Position numbers and translations under genes: made by a program. From SXXH01 sp041165735 (GTDB lineage Bacteria > Planctomycetota > UBA1135 > GCA-002686595): a DNA stretch of 23,579 nt. The notes beneath the pieces were generated by a model. It searched no databases. It had not been told where the DNA came from and saw nothing but the letters and a program-made list of their open reading frames with translations. The DNA is taken from positions 1 to 23,579 of the forward strand of contig JBKDQQ010000160.1 in assembly GCA_046341775.1 (NCBI GenBank), written 5' to 3'. Positions 7,308 to 15,415 of this stretch are shown here, in pieces. The first letter of the stretch is position 1, and every line of letters starts with the position of its first letter.

Positions 7308-7646
7308 GTGGCCGGCGGATTCCAGACCAGCGACGCGCACCCGGACCCGCAACTGCGGCCGGTGCGCGTCGCCATGCGTTCGGACGAACTGTGGTCCGAG
7401 GTCTGCACCATGGTCGACGACCTCGGCTGGAAGGTGCAGTCGAAGGACGAGCAGGCGCTCGTGCTCGTCGCCGAGCGCGCGGGCGGCTTGCTGTCCGGGG
7501 CCGTCAAGGTGACCTTCACCGTCGAGGGGCCGGCGGGACTGCCCAGCAGCCAAGTGCGCTTGTCCTGCGAGGGCGGCGGCCTGTTCGCCGGCCACGAAGG
7601 CGTGGTGAAGGAGTTCACCACGCCGTTCACGCGCCGCGTGTGCTGA
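7308..7646 (+). CDS. Small unrecognised protein downstream of rpsT
   Basis: The 112-residue reading starts at GTG 7308, 14 bases after the rpsT stop. A shorter 90-residue reading starts at ATG 7374. I do not recognise a family. The chain runs from a helix-like segment (MRSDELWSEVCTMVDDLGW) into alternating strands (ALVLVAERAGG, GAVKVTFTVEGP, SSQVRLSCEGGG), an alpha/beta layout for a small cytoplasmic domain, and ends in FTRRVC. It has no signal peptide or membrane segment. The composition is more credible than the shadow frames nearby, and position right after rpsT and before a strong hairpin supports it as the last gene of the operon. Confidence 0.6.
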   Translation: MAGGFQTSDAHPDPQLRPVRVAMRSDELWSEVCTMVDDLGWKVQSKDEQALVLVAERAGGLLSGAVKVTFTVEGPAGLPSSQVRLSCEGGGLFAGHEGVVKEFTTPFTRRVC

Positions 7647-7691
7647 GCGTGCGCAGCGGACATGCCGCGCGTGCGAGCTGCGCGCGCGGAT

Positions 7692-7720
7692 GCCTCGCCC
7701 GACGATTGCCCGGGCGAGGC
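7692..7720. terminator. Strong hairpin in the convergent gap, likely bidirectional terminator
   Basis: A perfect 10-bp GC-rich stem (GCCTCGCCCG at 7692-7701 with its complement at 7711-7720) encloses a 9-base loop. It lies 46 bases after the plus-strand gene ending at 7646 and about 145 bases after the minus-strand stop at 7867. No T-tract follows on either strand, so termination may need Rho or rest on the hairpin alone. Confidence 0.5.
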
Positions 7721-7744
7721 CTGTGCGGGCGATGGCCCCCGGCC

Positions 7745-7792
7745 GATGGCCAACCCGGGCCATGACCAACCCGGGCCATGTCCAATCCGGGC
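7745..7792. repeat. Three 16-bp tandem repeats
   Basis: Three head-to-tail units, GATGGCCAACCCGGGC, CATGACCAACCCGGGC and CATGTCCAATCCGGGC, differ at only a few positions, and part of a fourth (GATCG) follows. They lie between the hairpin at 7692 and the SurA-like gene, in non-coding convergent space. Each unit contains the palindrome CCCGGG or a variant of it. Confidence 0.8.
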
Positions 7793-7866
7793 GATCGTTC
7801 GCATCCGTTGCTCGCCTGCGGCGCGCCGTCGATCGTCGAGGCTGGGTTCGCGGCAGGCCGGCGCCG

Positions 7867-8934
7867 CTAGTCGCGCGCCTCGCCCAAGGCGACTTCGCGG
7901 AACTCGCTCGGCCAGATCCACGAGCCTTCCATGCGCATCTTGTAGGCCGACGCGAGTCGCTGGCCGTCGAGGCGTTCCTGTTCGCGCGTGCGCAAGGTCG
8001 CCTGCGTCTGCAAGGCGTCGAAGGCCGGCGCGCGGCGCTCGAACCGTTCGAGCAACTTGACGATGCGCACGACGCCGCGCGGTCCGGCGATGGGCGCGCT
8101 GGTCTCGCCGGGCTTCGCCGCGGCGACGAAGGGGGCCAGCGTCGGCTCGACGCGCGAGAGGCGCGCGGTCTCGTACTCGCCGACGCCTTGGTTCGACGGC
8201 GTGGCCGAATGCTCGGCCACCAACGCGCCGAAGTCGGCGCCGGAGGCGATCTTCGCCGCCAGTTCCTCGCCCAACTTGCGCGCGGCTTCCACGCCGCCCA
8301 CGCGCGCCGGATCGAGCACGATCTGCTGCAGCTTGATGCGCTCGGGCGCGCCGCCCAGCAGCGCGAGGCCTTCTTCCGTCTCGAGCGCGCGATCGTAGAG
8401 AAGCTTGAGCCGCCCCGGGCGCACATGGCGATCGGCCACGACGCGTTGGCCCTGGGCCGGGCCCTTGCCGGTGACCGAGTCCTCCCACAACTCGCCCAGC
8501 ATCTGGCCGCGCAAGGCGACCTTGATCTCCGCGGTGGTCATGTCGCGCGACTGGAGGAAGCGCGACATGCCGACCCAGCCGTTCTGGCGCTTCTGGATGC
8601 GGTCCATCGCGTCGCGCACGCGCACTTGCACGGCTTCCTCGGGCAGGCCCATGTCCTCGCCCGCCTGCACGCGCACGAGTTCGTTGACGCGCGCGCGCAG
8701 CAACTCGGCCTCGGCCGCGCGCACCTGCGCCTCGCCGGCGTCCGGGTTGTCCCGCCGCCAACGCAGCATGTCGCGCCCGAGCCCGCGCCGCGTCAGCACG
8801 GACTGGTTGACCGTCAGCGCCACGCCGTCGAACGGCAGGCGCCGCTCGGTCGGCGCCGACTGCGGACGGCCCGTCGGCGCTTGCGCCGGGGCCTGGGGCA
8901 GCAGGCACAGCAGGCTGGCGAGTAGCGCGCTCAT
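7867..8934 (-). CDS. SurA-like periplasmic peptidyl-prolyl isomerase / chaperone
   Basis: The 355-residue product begins with a signal peptide (MSALLASLLCLLPQAPAQA). It then has a SurA-type N-terminal region (about 33-200: the VALTVNQSVLTRR start, VNELVRVQAGEDMGL, and MTTAEIKVALRGQMLGELWE). One parvulin/PpiC rotamase domain follows (about 220-310): IKLQQIVLDP, FGALVAEHSATPSNQGVGEYE, SRVEPTLAPFVAAAKPGETSAPIAGPRGVVRIVKLLERF. SurA proteins guide outer-membrane proteins across the periplasm; E. coli SurA has two parvulin domains and this has one. Its ATG overlaps the mfd stop as ATGA, so translation is probably coupled. A periplasmic chaperone gene next to mfd is also seen in Gram-positive bacteria (mfd-prsA vicinity). 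Confidence 0.8.
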   Translation of the reverse strand: MSALLASLLCLLPQAPAQAPTGRPQSAPTERRLPFDGVALTVNQSVLTRRGLGRDMLRWRRDNPDAGEAQVRAAEAELLRARVNELVRVQAGEDMGLPEEAVQVRVRDAMDRIQKRQNGWVGMSRFLQSRDMTTAEIKVALRGQMLGELWEDSVTGKGPAQGQRVVADRHVRPGRLKLLYDRALETEEGLALLGGAPERIKLQQIVLDPARVGGVEAARKLGEELAAKIASGADFGALVAEHSATPSNQGVGEYETARLSRVEPTLAPFVAAAKPGETSAPIAGPRGVVRIVKLLERFERRAPAFDALQTQATLRTREQERLDGQRLASAYKMRMEGSWIWPSEFREVALGEARD

Positions 8935-11900
8935 CTCGCGCGGATCTTCCCCGCCGGACGTCCGTCCTTCAAGAGCGACTCGAACCACTGCAGCGACTTG
9001 GCCGGTTCCGCGAAGCGCGCCGGCACGGCGATGTGGGCCAAGCCCGTCTTCACGTGGCGGAACTCCACGCCTGCGAGGTCCATGCCTTGTTCGAGCAGCA
9101 CGCGGTCGCGGTACTCGAGCACGTACACGTCCTGGCGGCGCAGCAGGCGGCGCACGCCGATCGCCTCGAGGCGCGCCGCGAACTCGAAGGTGCGCACGAG
9201 CGCCCGCGCCTCGTCCGGCACCCGGCCGAAGCGGTCGGCCAGCATGGCCAGGGCGGCCTGCGCGTCGTCGCCGCCGCGCACGCCCGCGAGTTGGCGCAGC
9301 ACGTCGAGGCGCACCTTGGGATCCGGGATCCAATCGTCGGGCAGGAACGAACGCAGTCCGAGCTCGAGCTCGCAGCCTTGCGCCTCCTGCTCGGCCACCA
9401 GCTCCTCGGCCTCGATCTCGCCGCCGGCCTGCAGGCGCTCGACCGTCTGCTTGAGCAGGCGGCAGTACATGTCGTAGCCGATGGCGGCGATGTGGCCCGA
9501 TTGCTGCGGCCCGAGGATGTTGCCGGCGCCGCGGATCTCGAGGTCCTTCATGCTGATGGCGAAGCCCGCGCCGAGCTGCGTCAGCTCCTCCAGCGCCTTC
9601 AGTCGCTCCTTCGCCACCTCGCGGATGGGCTTCGATCCCTCGACCATCAGGTAGCACCAGCTCTTCTGCCTTCCGCGTCCGACGCGGCCGCGCAGCTGGT
9701 GCAGCTCGGCGAGCCCGAACTCGTCCGCGTGGTCGATGATGATCGTGCCGGCGGCGGGGATGTCGACGCCGGACTCGATGATCGTGGTGGCCACGAGCAC
9801 GTCGACGCCTCCCTCGGTGAAGGCGCGCATGACCTTCTCCAGCTCGCGCGCGCCCATCTGGCCGTGGCCGACGGCGTAGCTGCACTCGGGCACGAGCTGC
9901 GACAGTCGCAGCGCCACGGCGTGGATCGAGGACACGCGGTTGTGGAGGAACAGCACCTGCCCGCCGCGGTCCTTCTCGCGCAGCAAGGCCGAGCGCACCA
10001 GCGCCTCGTCCTCGCGCTGCGCGATGTGCGTCTCGATCTCCTGCCGGCCCTCGGGCGGCACCGCCAGCGCGGAGATGTCGCGCAGCCCCGAGATCGACAT
10101 GTGCAGCGTGCGCGGGATCGGCGTGGCCGAGAGGGTCAGCAGGTCGATCTCGGCGCGCAGCTTCTTGAAGTGTTCCTTGTGCGCGACGCCGAAGCGCTGT
10201 TCCTCGTCGACGACGACCAGGCCGAGCCGCTTGAAGCCCACGTCCTTCGAGAGGATGCGGTGCGTGCCGATCAGGATGTCGACCTCGCCGCGCGCGACCT
10301 TCTCCAGCGTCGCCTTGCCGTCCGCGGACGCCGTGTAGCGCGACAGCACGGCGACCTCCACCGGGAAGTCCGCCAGGCGCTCGCGGAAGGTCTCGTAGTG
10401 CTGCTGCGCGAGCACGGTGGTCGGAACCAGCACGGCGACCTGCCCGCCGCCCGCGACCACGCGGAACGCGGCGCGGATGGCGAGCTCGGTCTTGCCGAAG
10501 CCCACGTCGCCGCACAACAGGCGGTCCATCGGCCGCTCGCTGGCGAGGTCGTTGGCGATCTCCACCGACACGACCGCCTGGTCGGATGTGTCGGTCCACG
10601 GGAAGGCCTCGACCATCTGGCGGCACAGCTCCTCGCCGCCGCTCCACGGCGCGCGCTGCTTCATGGTGCGGCGCGCCTGCACCTCGAGCAGCTCGACGGC
10701 CAGGTCGTAGAGCGCCTTCTCGACCTTCTCCTTGCGCTTGCGGAACGAGCCGCCGCCGATCTTGTCGAGCGCCGGAGCGGCCGAGCCGGTGCCGACGTAG
10801 CGCTGCACCATCTCGATGCGCGCCGCGGGCACGAACAAGGACACCTCGTCGGCGAACAGGAGGTGCAGGTGCTCCTCCTCGCCGCCGCCGCGCGCCATGC
10901 GCTTCAATCCCGCGAAGCGCGCGACTCCGTGCACCGCGTGCACGACGATGTCGCCCACCTTGAGCTCGAAGAAGCTCTGCAGGGCGCGCACGCGATGCGG
11001 GGCCGCGGTCTTCGCGCCGCCGCGGCGGCCGAGCAGTCCGGCGAGCTCGCGGTGGTTGACGACCACCAGTTCCTTCCCGAGGCGGAAGCCCTTCGACACG
11101 CCGCCCACCACGCACTCGACGGACTGCGCGCCCCCCTCGTCCAGCAGCGTCCGGAAGCGCGAGCGCTCGACTTCGGTGCGGCACAGGACGACGATGCGCG
11201 CGCCGTCCTTGCCCACCTCCAGCAGCGCCGCGGGCGCGTCCTTGACGCCCACGGCCAACGCCTGCACCGAGCGCGTGTCGAGGTTGACCTGCGCCGGAAG
11301 GCTCTGCACATCGAAGCGTCGCCGGCCTTCCAGCGACTGTTCGATCCGCATCAACGCGCGCTGGTGGCTGGGCGAACGGATGCGCAGGCCCTCGGCGCGG
11401 TCTTCGATGCGCATCGGTTCGATGCGCGCCCACACCAGGTCCTTCGGCAGCAGTTCGACGAACTGCGCGCCTTCGCCGTCCTCGACGCCGCCGGCGTCCG
11501 AGGCGAGGCACACCGCCGCTTGCGACAGGCGCTCGACGCTGCGCTGGTCGAGCGGATCGAAGGTGCGCAGCGACTCGATGGCGCCATCGAAGGTCTCGAG
11601 GCGCAGAGGCAGTTCGCTGGCGAACGGATAGATGTCGAGGATCTCGCCGCGCAGCGAAGCCTCGCCGGGCTTCTCCGCCAGCGGCGTGCGCGCGAATCCC
11701 GCTTCTACGAGCCGCGCCAGCAACGCTTCGAGGTCCAGTTGCGCTCCGACCTGGAGGTGCAGCCACTTGGACTCGACTTCGCGCGGCGAAGGCAACGGCT
11801 CGAGCGTCGACAGCAAGGAGGCCACGACCACGCGCGGACGGCGCTCGTCGGGCGCGGACAACTGCTGCGCGGCCTGCAGGCGGCGCCGCACGCCTTCGGC

Positions 11901-12185
11901 GTCGGCTTCGCCGCGCGAGGGGACGAGCAGCGCCTCGACGCCGAACGCGGCCAGGTCCTCCGCCACGCCGGCGGCCTCGGCGTCGGTGGAGGCGACGACG
12001 CACCACGCGTGGCGCGTGCGCGCGACGAGGCGCGCGACGACCAGCGCCTGCGCCGCGCCCCAGCAGTTGCCCGCGGCGGCCCGGCCGCGCGCCAGTTCCT
12101 TGGCGAGCGACTCGAGGGCCGCGTCCGGCGCGAGGGTCGCCGCGTCGACCACCACGGGCGTCGCGGCCTGGGCGGCGGCGCTCAC
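8931..12185 (-). CDS. mfd: Transcription-repair coupling factor Mfd
   Basis: The 1084-residue product has the full Mfd architecture. The N-terminal UvrB-like module covers about 1-330 (VPSRGEADAEGVRRRL; GEILDIYPFA). The RNA-polymerase-interacting/CarD-like domain is at about 410-490 (KVGDIVVHAVHGVARFAGL). The RecG-like translocase follows with Walker A GDVGFGKTE near 557, the DEEQRFG box near 658, SATPIPRTL, ATTIIESGVDIPAAG and HQLRGRVGRG. The C-terminal domain comes last. It displaces stalled RNA polymerase and recruits UvrA. The start is a GTG whose codon overlaps the rnc stop (GTGA, 12185-12182); frames further upstream belong to rnc and are not Mfd. It is slightly shorter than the E. coli protein. 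Confidence 0.97.
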   Translation of the reverse strand: MSAAAQAATPVVVDAATLAPDAALESLAKELARGRAAAGNCWGAAQALVVARLVARTRHAWCVVASTDAEAAGVAEDLAAFGVEALLVPSRGEADAEGVRRRLQAAQQLSAPDERRPRVVVASLLSTLEPLPSPREVESKWLHLQVGAQLDLEALLARLVEAGFARTPLAEKPGEASLRGEILDIYPFASELPLRLETFDGAIESLRTFDPLDQRSVERLSQAAVCLASDAGGVEDGEGAQFVELLPKDLVWARIEPMRIEDRAEGLRIRSPSHQRALMRIEQSLEGRRRFDVQSLPAQVNLDTRSVQALAVGVKDAPAALLEVGKDGARIVVLCRTEVERSRFRTLLDEGGAQSVECVVGGVSKGFRLGKELVVVNHRELAGLLGRRGGAKTAAPHRVRALQSFFELKVGDIVVHAVHGVARFAGLKRMARGGGEEEHLHLLFADEVSLFVPAARIEMVQRYVGTGSAAPALDKIGGGSFRKRKEKVEKALYDLAVELLEVQARRTMKQRAPWSGGEELCRQMVEAFPWTDTSDQAVVSVEIANDLASERPMDRLLCGDVGFGKTELAIRAAFRVVAGGGQVAVLVPTTVLAQQHYETFRERLADFPVEVAVLSRYTASADGKATLEKVARGEVDILIGTHRILSKDVGFKRLGLVVVDEEQRFGVAHKEHFKKLRAEIDLLTLSATPIPRTLHMSISGLRDISALAVPPEGRQEIETHIAQREDEALVRSALLREKDRGGQVLFLHNRVSSIHAVALRLSQLVPECSYAVGHGQMGARELEKVMRAFTEGGVDVLVATTIIESGVDIPAAGTIIIDHADEFGLAELHQLRGRVGRGRQKSWCYLMVEGSKPIREVAKERLKALEELTQLGAGFAISMKDLEIRGAGNILGPQQSGHIAAIGYDMYCRLLKQTVERLQAGGEIEAEELVAEQEAQGCELELGLRSFLPDDWIPDPKVRLDVLRQLAGVRGGDDAQAALAMLADRFGRVPDEARALVRTFEFAARLEAIGVRRLLRRQDVYVLEYRDRVLLEQGMDLAGVEFRHVKTGLAHIAVPARFAEPAKSLQWFESLLKDGRPAGKIRAR

Positions 12186-12874
12186 GACGCGTCCTCCCGC
12201 GCGGCGGCTTCCCGCGCGCGCGCGCGTAGCACGCCGAGCGCTTCGTGCGCAGCCCATGTCTCGGCCTCGCGCAAGGTGCGACCCCAGGCCGCGGGATGCG
12301 CCTCGCCGTCGACTTCGGCCGCCACGCGGAACACGCGCTCGTGCGCCGCGCCGCGCGTCTCGAGCAGCGTGTAGCGCGGCAAGGCGCGCGCCGATTGCTG
12401 CAGCAGGATCTGCAGCTCCTGCTTGGGATTCGCGGCGCTGCGTTCGCGGCCGGCGCGCTCCAGCGCGGCCTGCAAGGTCGCGCGGACGAAGGCGCGCGCG
12501 GCCGGGAGGCCGCCATCGAGGTGCACGGCGCCCACCAGCGCTTCGTACAGGTTCGCCAGCACCGAATCCGGCAGGGCCTGGCCTGCGAGGCCGGGGCCGA
12601 TGCGCGCGCGCGCATCCAACTTCAGCTCGCGCGCCACCACCGCCAGCGCGCGGCGCGAGACGAGATCGGCCTTCAGCACGGTCATCGGCCCTTCGTCCAG
12701 CGGCGGTTCGAGCTCGTGCAGCGCCTCCGCCACCACCAGGTCCAGCACCGCGTCGCCGAGGAACTCGAGGCGCTCGTTGTCGCGCTGCGCTCCCAGCGAG
12801 CCATGCGTCAGGGCCAGCTCGAGCAGCTCCGGTCGCGCGAAGGCATGCGGCAATTCGGGCGGTTCGCGCGTCAT
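12182..12874 (-). CDS. rnc: Ribonuclease III
   Basis: The 230-residue product has the RNase III signature NERLEFLGDAVL at 33-44, followed by ADLVSRRALAVVAREL. The second metal-site helix is ANLYEALVGAVHLDGG (107-122), and a C-terminal dsRNA-binding domain is at about 148-220 (NPKQELQILLQQ...YTLLETRG...AWGRTLREAETWAAHEAL). Glu37, Asp41 and Glu111 correspond to catalytic or metal-binding positions. The position equivalent to E. coli Asp114 is Asn108, a substitution also found in other phyla. It processes rRNA precursors and structured mRNAs. The ATG overlaps the dGTPase-like stop codon (ATGA at 12871-12874), and its own stop overlaps the mfd start. Confidence 0.95.
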   Translation of the reverse strand: MTREPPELPHAFARPELLELALTHGSLGAQRDNERLEFLGDAVLDLVVAEALHELEPPLDEGPMTVLKADLVSRRALAVVARELKLDARARIGPGLAGQALPDSVLANLYEALVGAVHLDGGLPAARAFVRATLQAALERAGRERSAANPKQELQILLQQSARALPRYTLLETRGAAHERVFRVAAEVDGEAHPAAWGRTLREAETWAAHEALGVLRARAREAAAREDAS

Positions 12875-14061
12875 TGCGGCAGGGGTCCGACGAGGCGCAG
12901 GTGCTCGCGTTCGGCATGGCGGTCGGTCATGCCGGCGATGTAGTCGCACACGGCCCGCTCCAGCCCGACCTCGTCCGCCCAGCCGCGGTACCAGGGCGGC
13001 ATCTCCTCGCGCCGCGTCGCGTAGGCCTCGAACAGCGCGCCCAGCACGCCGCGCGCGTAGGCGGAGAACCGCACCAGCATCTCGTGGCGGTAGAAGCGCT
13101 TGTGCATCGTGCGCTCCAGCTCCGCGACCTCCGGCGAGAGCAGCGGCCCGTGGTCGACGGTCAACTCGTGGCGCGCGCGCGCCTGCTCGGGATCGACCAG
13201 GCCCAAGGCCGCCAAGCGGTCGTGCGTGCTGCGGATCAGGTCCTCGATCTTGATCTTCAGGAGCTGGTTCGTGGCGCGCCGCACGCGCAGCTTCATGTCG
13301 TCGGTGCCCGCGAGGAAGCCCGGATGGCGCGCCTCCACTTCGGCCACGGCGCGGCGCCAGAGCGCGCTGTCCTCGTACAACTGCGCCTCGGTGAACATGC
13401 GCGCGAACAGCCCGTCCTCGATGTCGTGCGCGTCGTAGGCGGTCGAATCGGCGAGGTCGACGACCTGCGCCTCGAGGTAGGGGTGGCGCGGCCGCGGCTC
13501 GAACTCCGCCGGCCAGTCCTCCTGCGACTCGTGCTTGAGCAGCGACTCGCGCAGCTCGCGGGTCAAGTTGAGCCCCGGGTAGTCGGGGCTGCGCCGCTCG
13601 AGCCGATCGACGACGCGCAGCACCTGCGCGTTGTGCCGGAAGCCGCCCCAAGGACGCATGACCTCGTCCAGCGCCACCTCGCCGCGGTGGCCGAAGGGCG
13701 GGTGCCCGAGGTCGTGCGCCAGCGCCAAGGCCTCGCACAAGTCGACGTTCAAGCCCAGCGCGCTGCCGACGCTGCGCGCCACTTGCGCCACCTCGAGGCT
13801 GTGCGACAGGCGCGTCCTGTACTGGTCGCCGAAGCGGTTGACGAAGACCTGCGTCTTGTACATCAGCCGCCGGAACGCGGTGCTGTGCACGATGCGGTCG
13901 CGGTCGCGCTCGAACTCGGTGCGCAGCTCGTCGGGCGGCTCGGGGCGAGCCCGCCCCTTGCTCCGCGCCGAGCGGAAGGCGTACGGCGCGAGGTCCAGCG
14001 CCTCGCGCTCCTCCTTGGCGCGGCGGTCGTACAAGAGGCGTGCGTCGTGCGTGCGGCTCAC
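12871..14061 (-). CDS. dgt: dGTPase-like HD-domain deoxynucleoside triphosphohydrolase
   Basis: The 396-residue product belongs to the Dgt/SAMHD1-like HD family. RDRDRIVHSTAFRRL is at 52-66, QYRTRLSHSLEVAQVAR at 80-96 (first His of the HD site), ALAHDLGHPPFGHRGE at 113-128 (His116-Asp117), and the later Asp in VVDLADSTAYDAHDIEDG. Residues such as MKLRVRRATNQLL and the C-terminal helices are typical of the short, inhibitor-type dGTPase-like subgroup (about 380 residues, against 505 in E. coli Dgt). The expected reaction is dNTP to deoxynucleoside plus triphosphate. Start: GTG at 14061, 49 bases from the divergent lipoprotein start. Longer frames upstream run antisense through that lipoprotein and are rejected. 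Confidence 0.9.
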   Translation of the reverse strand: MSRTHDARLLYDRRAKEEREALDLAPYAFRSARSKGRARPEPPDELRTEFERDRDRIVHSTAFRRLMYKTQVFVNRFGDQYRTRLSHSLEVAQVARSVGSALGLNVDLCEALALAHDLGHPPFGHRGEVALDEVMRPWGGFRHNAQVLRVVDRLERRSPDYPGLNLTRELRESLLKHESQEDWPAEFEPRPRHPYLEAQVVDLADSTAYDAHDIEDGLFARMFTEAQLYEDSALWRRAVAEVEARHPGFLAGTDDMKLRVRRATNQLLKIKIEDLIRSTHDRLAALGLVDPEQARARHELTVDHGPLLSPEVAELERTMHKRFYRHEMLVRFSAYARGVLGALFEAYATRREEMPPWYRGWADEVGLERAVCDYIAGMTDRHAEREHLRLVGPLPQ

Positions 14062-14088
14062 GGCGGAGGAGGGATCCCGGGCCGCGAG

Positions 14089-14096
14089 CGTATACA
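14089..14096. promoter_or_regulatory. Shared divergent -10 element (GTATAC core)
   Basis: The palindromic core GTATAC offers TATACA on the plus strand (14091-14096) and TATACG on the minus strand (14094-14089). It lies midway between the divergent GTG starts at 14061 and 14111. Transcripts would begin near 14103 and 14082, giving leaders of only about 8 and 20 bases. No -35 of quality is seen on either side. Confidence 0.4.
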
Positions 14097-14110
14097 ATCC
14101 CCCGACCACA

Positions 14111-14542
14111 GTGCTCCGCCTGCGCCACCTGATCCTCGTCGCGGCCTGCCTTTCGTGCAGCCAGGAACCGCCCGCCCCCGAGCCCCGCCTCGTCGCCGCG
14201 GGCGTCGACGGGCTGGTCGTGCTGCTTGCGCCTCCCGGCTCCGAGGGGACCATCTCGGTGCTGGCCCGCACGCGCGAGGGGCGCTTGCTGGCCTTGGTGG
14301 CGCGCGACCTCGCCGATCCGGTGGTGGCCGACCTCGGCGCGCGGCGCGAGCTCGCCTTCCGCTTCGAGCCCGACCAGCTCGTCGGCGCGGGCGAGAGCTT
14401 CGTGCTCGAGGCGCGCCACGATCCCGACGGGGTGCCCTCCACGAACGAACCCGGCAGCGCGAGCCAGCGCCGCCTCGTCGCGCCCGGCGCGCGCCAGTTG
14501 CGCTTCGAGCTCGAGAGCCAGCCGCTGGCGGCCGAGCGTTGA
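14111..14542 (+). CDS. Small predicted lipoprotein
   Basis: The 143-residue product starts with GTG (VLRLRHLILVAACLSCSQEPP). It has a short basic n-region, a hydrophobic core and a lipobox V-A-A-C with Cys13 as the likely lipidated residue; a second Cys follows at 16. The mature part (PEPRLVAAGVDGLVVLLAPPGSEGTISVLARTREGRLLALVARDLADPVV...) alternates short strands with acidic and Arg residues, like a small beta-sandwich facing the periplasm. I do not recognise a family. A methyltransferase gene starts 10 bases after its stop codon, so the two are likely co-transcribed. Confidence 0.7.
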   Translation: MLRLRHLILVAACLSCSQEPPAPEPRLVAAGVDGLVVLLAPPGSEGTISVLARTREGRLLALVARDLADPVVADLGARRELAFRFEPDQLVGAGESFVLEARHDPDGVPSTNEPGSASQRRLVAPGARQLRFELESQPLAAER

Positions 14543-14552
14543 GCGCGCCGCC

Positions 14553-15314
14553 GTGGACGATCCCGGGACGCAGGGCGATTGGTGGCGCAAGGCCTTCCGC
14601 CGGCGCTACCTCGAGCTGTACGCCCACCGCGACCTCGCCGCGGCGCGCGCGGAGGTGGCGTTCCTCGAGGCCGAAGGCCTGGTCTCCGGCCGCGTGCTGG
14701 ATTTGTGCTGCGGCCAAGGGCGCCACGCGCTCGCCATGGCCGAGCGCGGCGTCGACGTGCGCGGCCTCGACTGGTCGCAGGAGCTCCTGGATCGCGCCGG
14801 CGAGCTCGACCAGGCGGGCCTGCTGCGCGGGCGCTTGTCGCAGGGCGACGCGCGCGCCCTGCCCTTCGCGGCGGGGGAGTTCGACGGCGTGGTCCAGTTG
14901 TTCACCTCCTTCGGGTACTTCGACCGTCAAGGCGATTTGACGGTCGCCGCCGAGGTGGCGCGCGTGCTGCGCCAGGGCGGCGCGTGGACCCTGGACCTCG
15001 CCAACCCCGACCTGCTGCGGCGCGCGCTCGTGCCGCATTCGACGCGCGAGCACGCCGGCGCGCGCATCGAGGAGCGCCGCGAGCTGCTCGAAGGCGGCTC
15101 GGTGGTCCGGAAGCACGTGCGCTGGATCGAGCCATCCGGCGTCGAGGACGCCTGGACCGAGCGCGTCAGGCTGTGGACGGCCGACGACCTGGAAGCTCCG
15201 CTGCGCGCCCTCGGACTGCGCCTCGAGCGGCGCCTCGGCGGCTTCGCGGGCGAGCCCTTCGGACCCGAGGCTCCGCGCCAGATCCTCGTCTGGCGCCGCG
15301 ATCCGGGCCGCTAG
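14553..15314 (+). CDS. Class I SAM-dependent methyltransferase
   Basis: The 253-residue product has a complete Rossmann-type methyltransferase core. Motif I is VLDLCCGQGRHALAM, the acidic end of strand 2 is VRGLDWSQELLDRA, motif II is GDARALPFAAGEFDGVVQLFTSFGYF, and motif III is ARVLRQGGAWTLDLANPDLL. The C-terminal part (RWIEPSGVEDAWTERVRLWTADDLEAPLRALGLRLERRLGGF) forms the beta-hairpin end of this fold. The substrate is unknown; the CCGQGRH type is seen in many small-molecule methyltransferases. Start: GTG at 14553 is the first start after the lipoprotein stop in this frame. Confidence 0.85.
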   Translation: MDDPGTQGDWWRKAFRRRYLELYAHRDLAAARAEVAFLEAEGLVSGRVLDLCCGQGRHALAMAERGVDVRGLDWSQELLDRAGELDQAGLLRGRLSQGDARALPFAAGEFDGVVQLFTSFGYFDRQGDLTVAAEVARVLRQGGAWTLDLANPDLLRRALVPHSTREHAGARIEERRELLEGGSVVRKHVRWIEPSGVEDAWTERVRLWTADDLEAPLRALGLRLERRLGGFAGEPFGPEAPRQILVWRRDPGR

Positions 15315-15360
15315 GCGCCTCGCGCGCGGCCGGCAGGTGCGCGCGGGCCGTCGCGTTTCC

Positions 15361-15366
15361 TATACT
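15361..15366 (+). promoter_or_regulatory. Candidate -10 element of the acyl-CoA dehydrogenase gene
   Basis: TATACT stands out in the GC-rich 101-base gap before the acyl-CoA dehydrogenase. It lies 50 bases upstream of the ATG at 15416. No -35 match is seen 16-18 bases before it. The same TATAC core occurs at 14091 and, as CATACT, in the tRNA promoter. Confidence 0.4.
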
Positions 15367-15415
15367 GCGGGGCCGCGAGCACCGCATCGGATGCCGCGTG
15401 CATGGAGTCCACCGC

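Noticed and set aside
7745..7792. CRISPR array
   Set aside because: The units are 16 bp and directly adjacent without spacers, and there are no cas genes.
9033..12374. 1113-residue open frame on the plus strand opposite mfd
   Set aside because: Codon-position effect in GC-rich DNA. The opposite strand encodes unmistakable Mfd motifs; the shadow is His/Arg/Gln/Leu-rich with no domain.
11632..14940. 1102-residue plus-strand open frame across rnc and dgt
   Set aside because: Shadow frame of low complexity that crosses two genes with clear family motifs on the other strand and runs into the lipoprotein and methyltransferase genes in a different frame.
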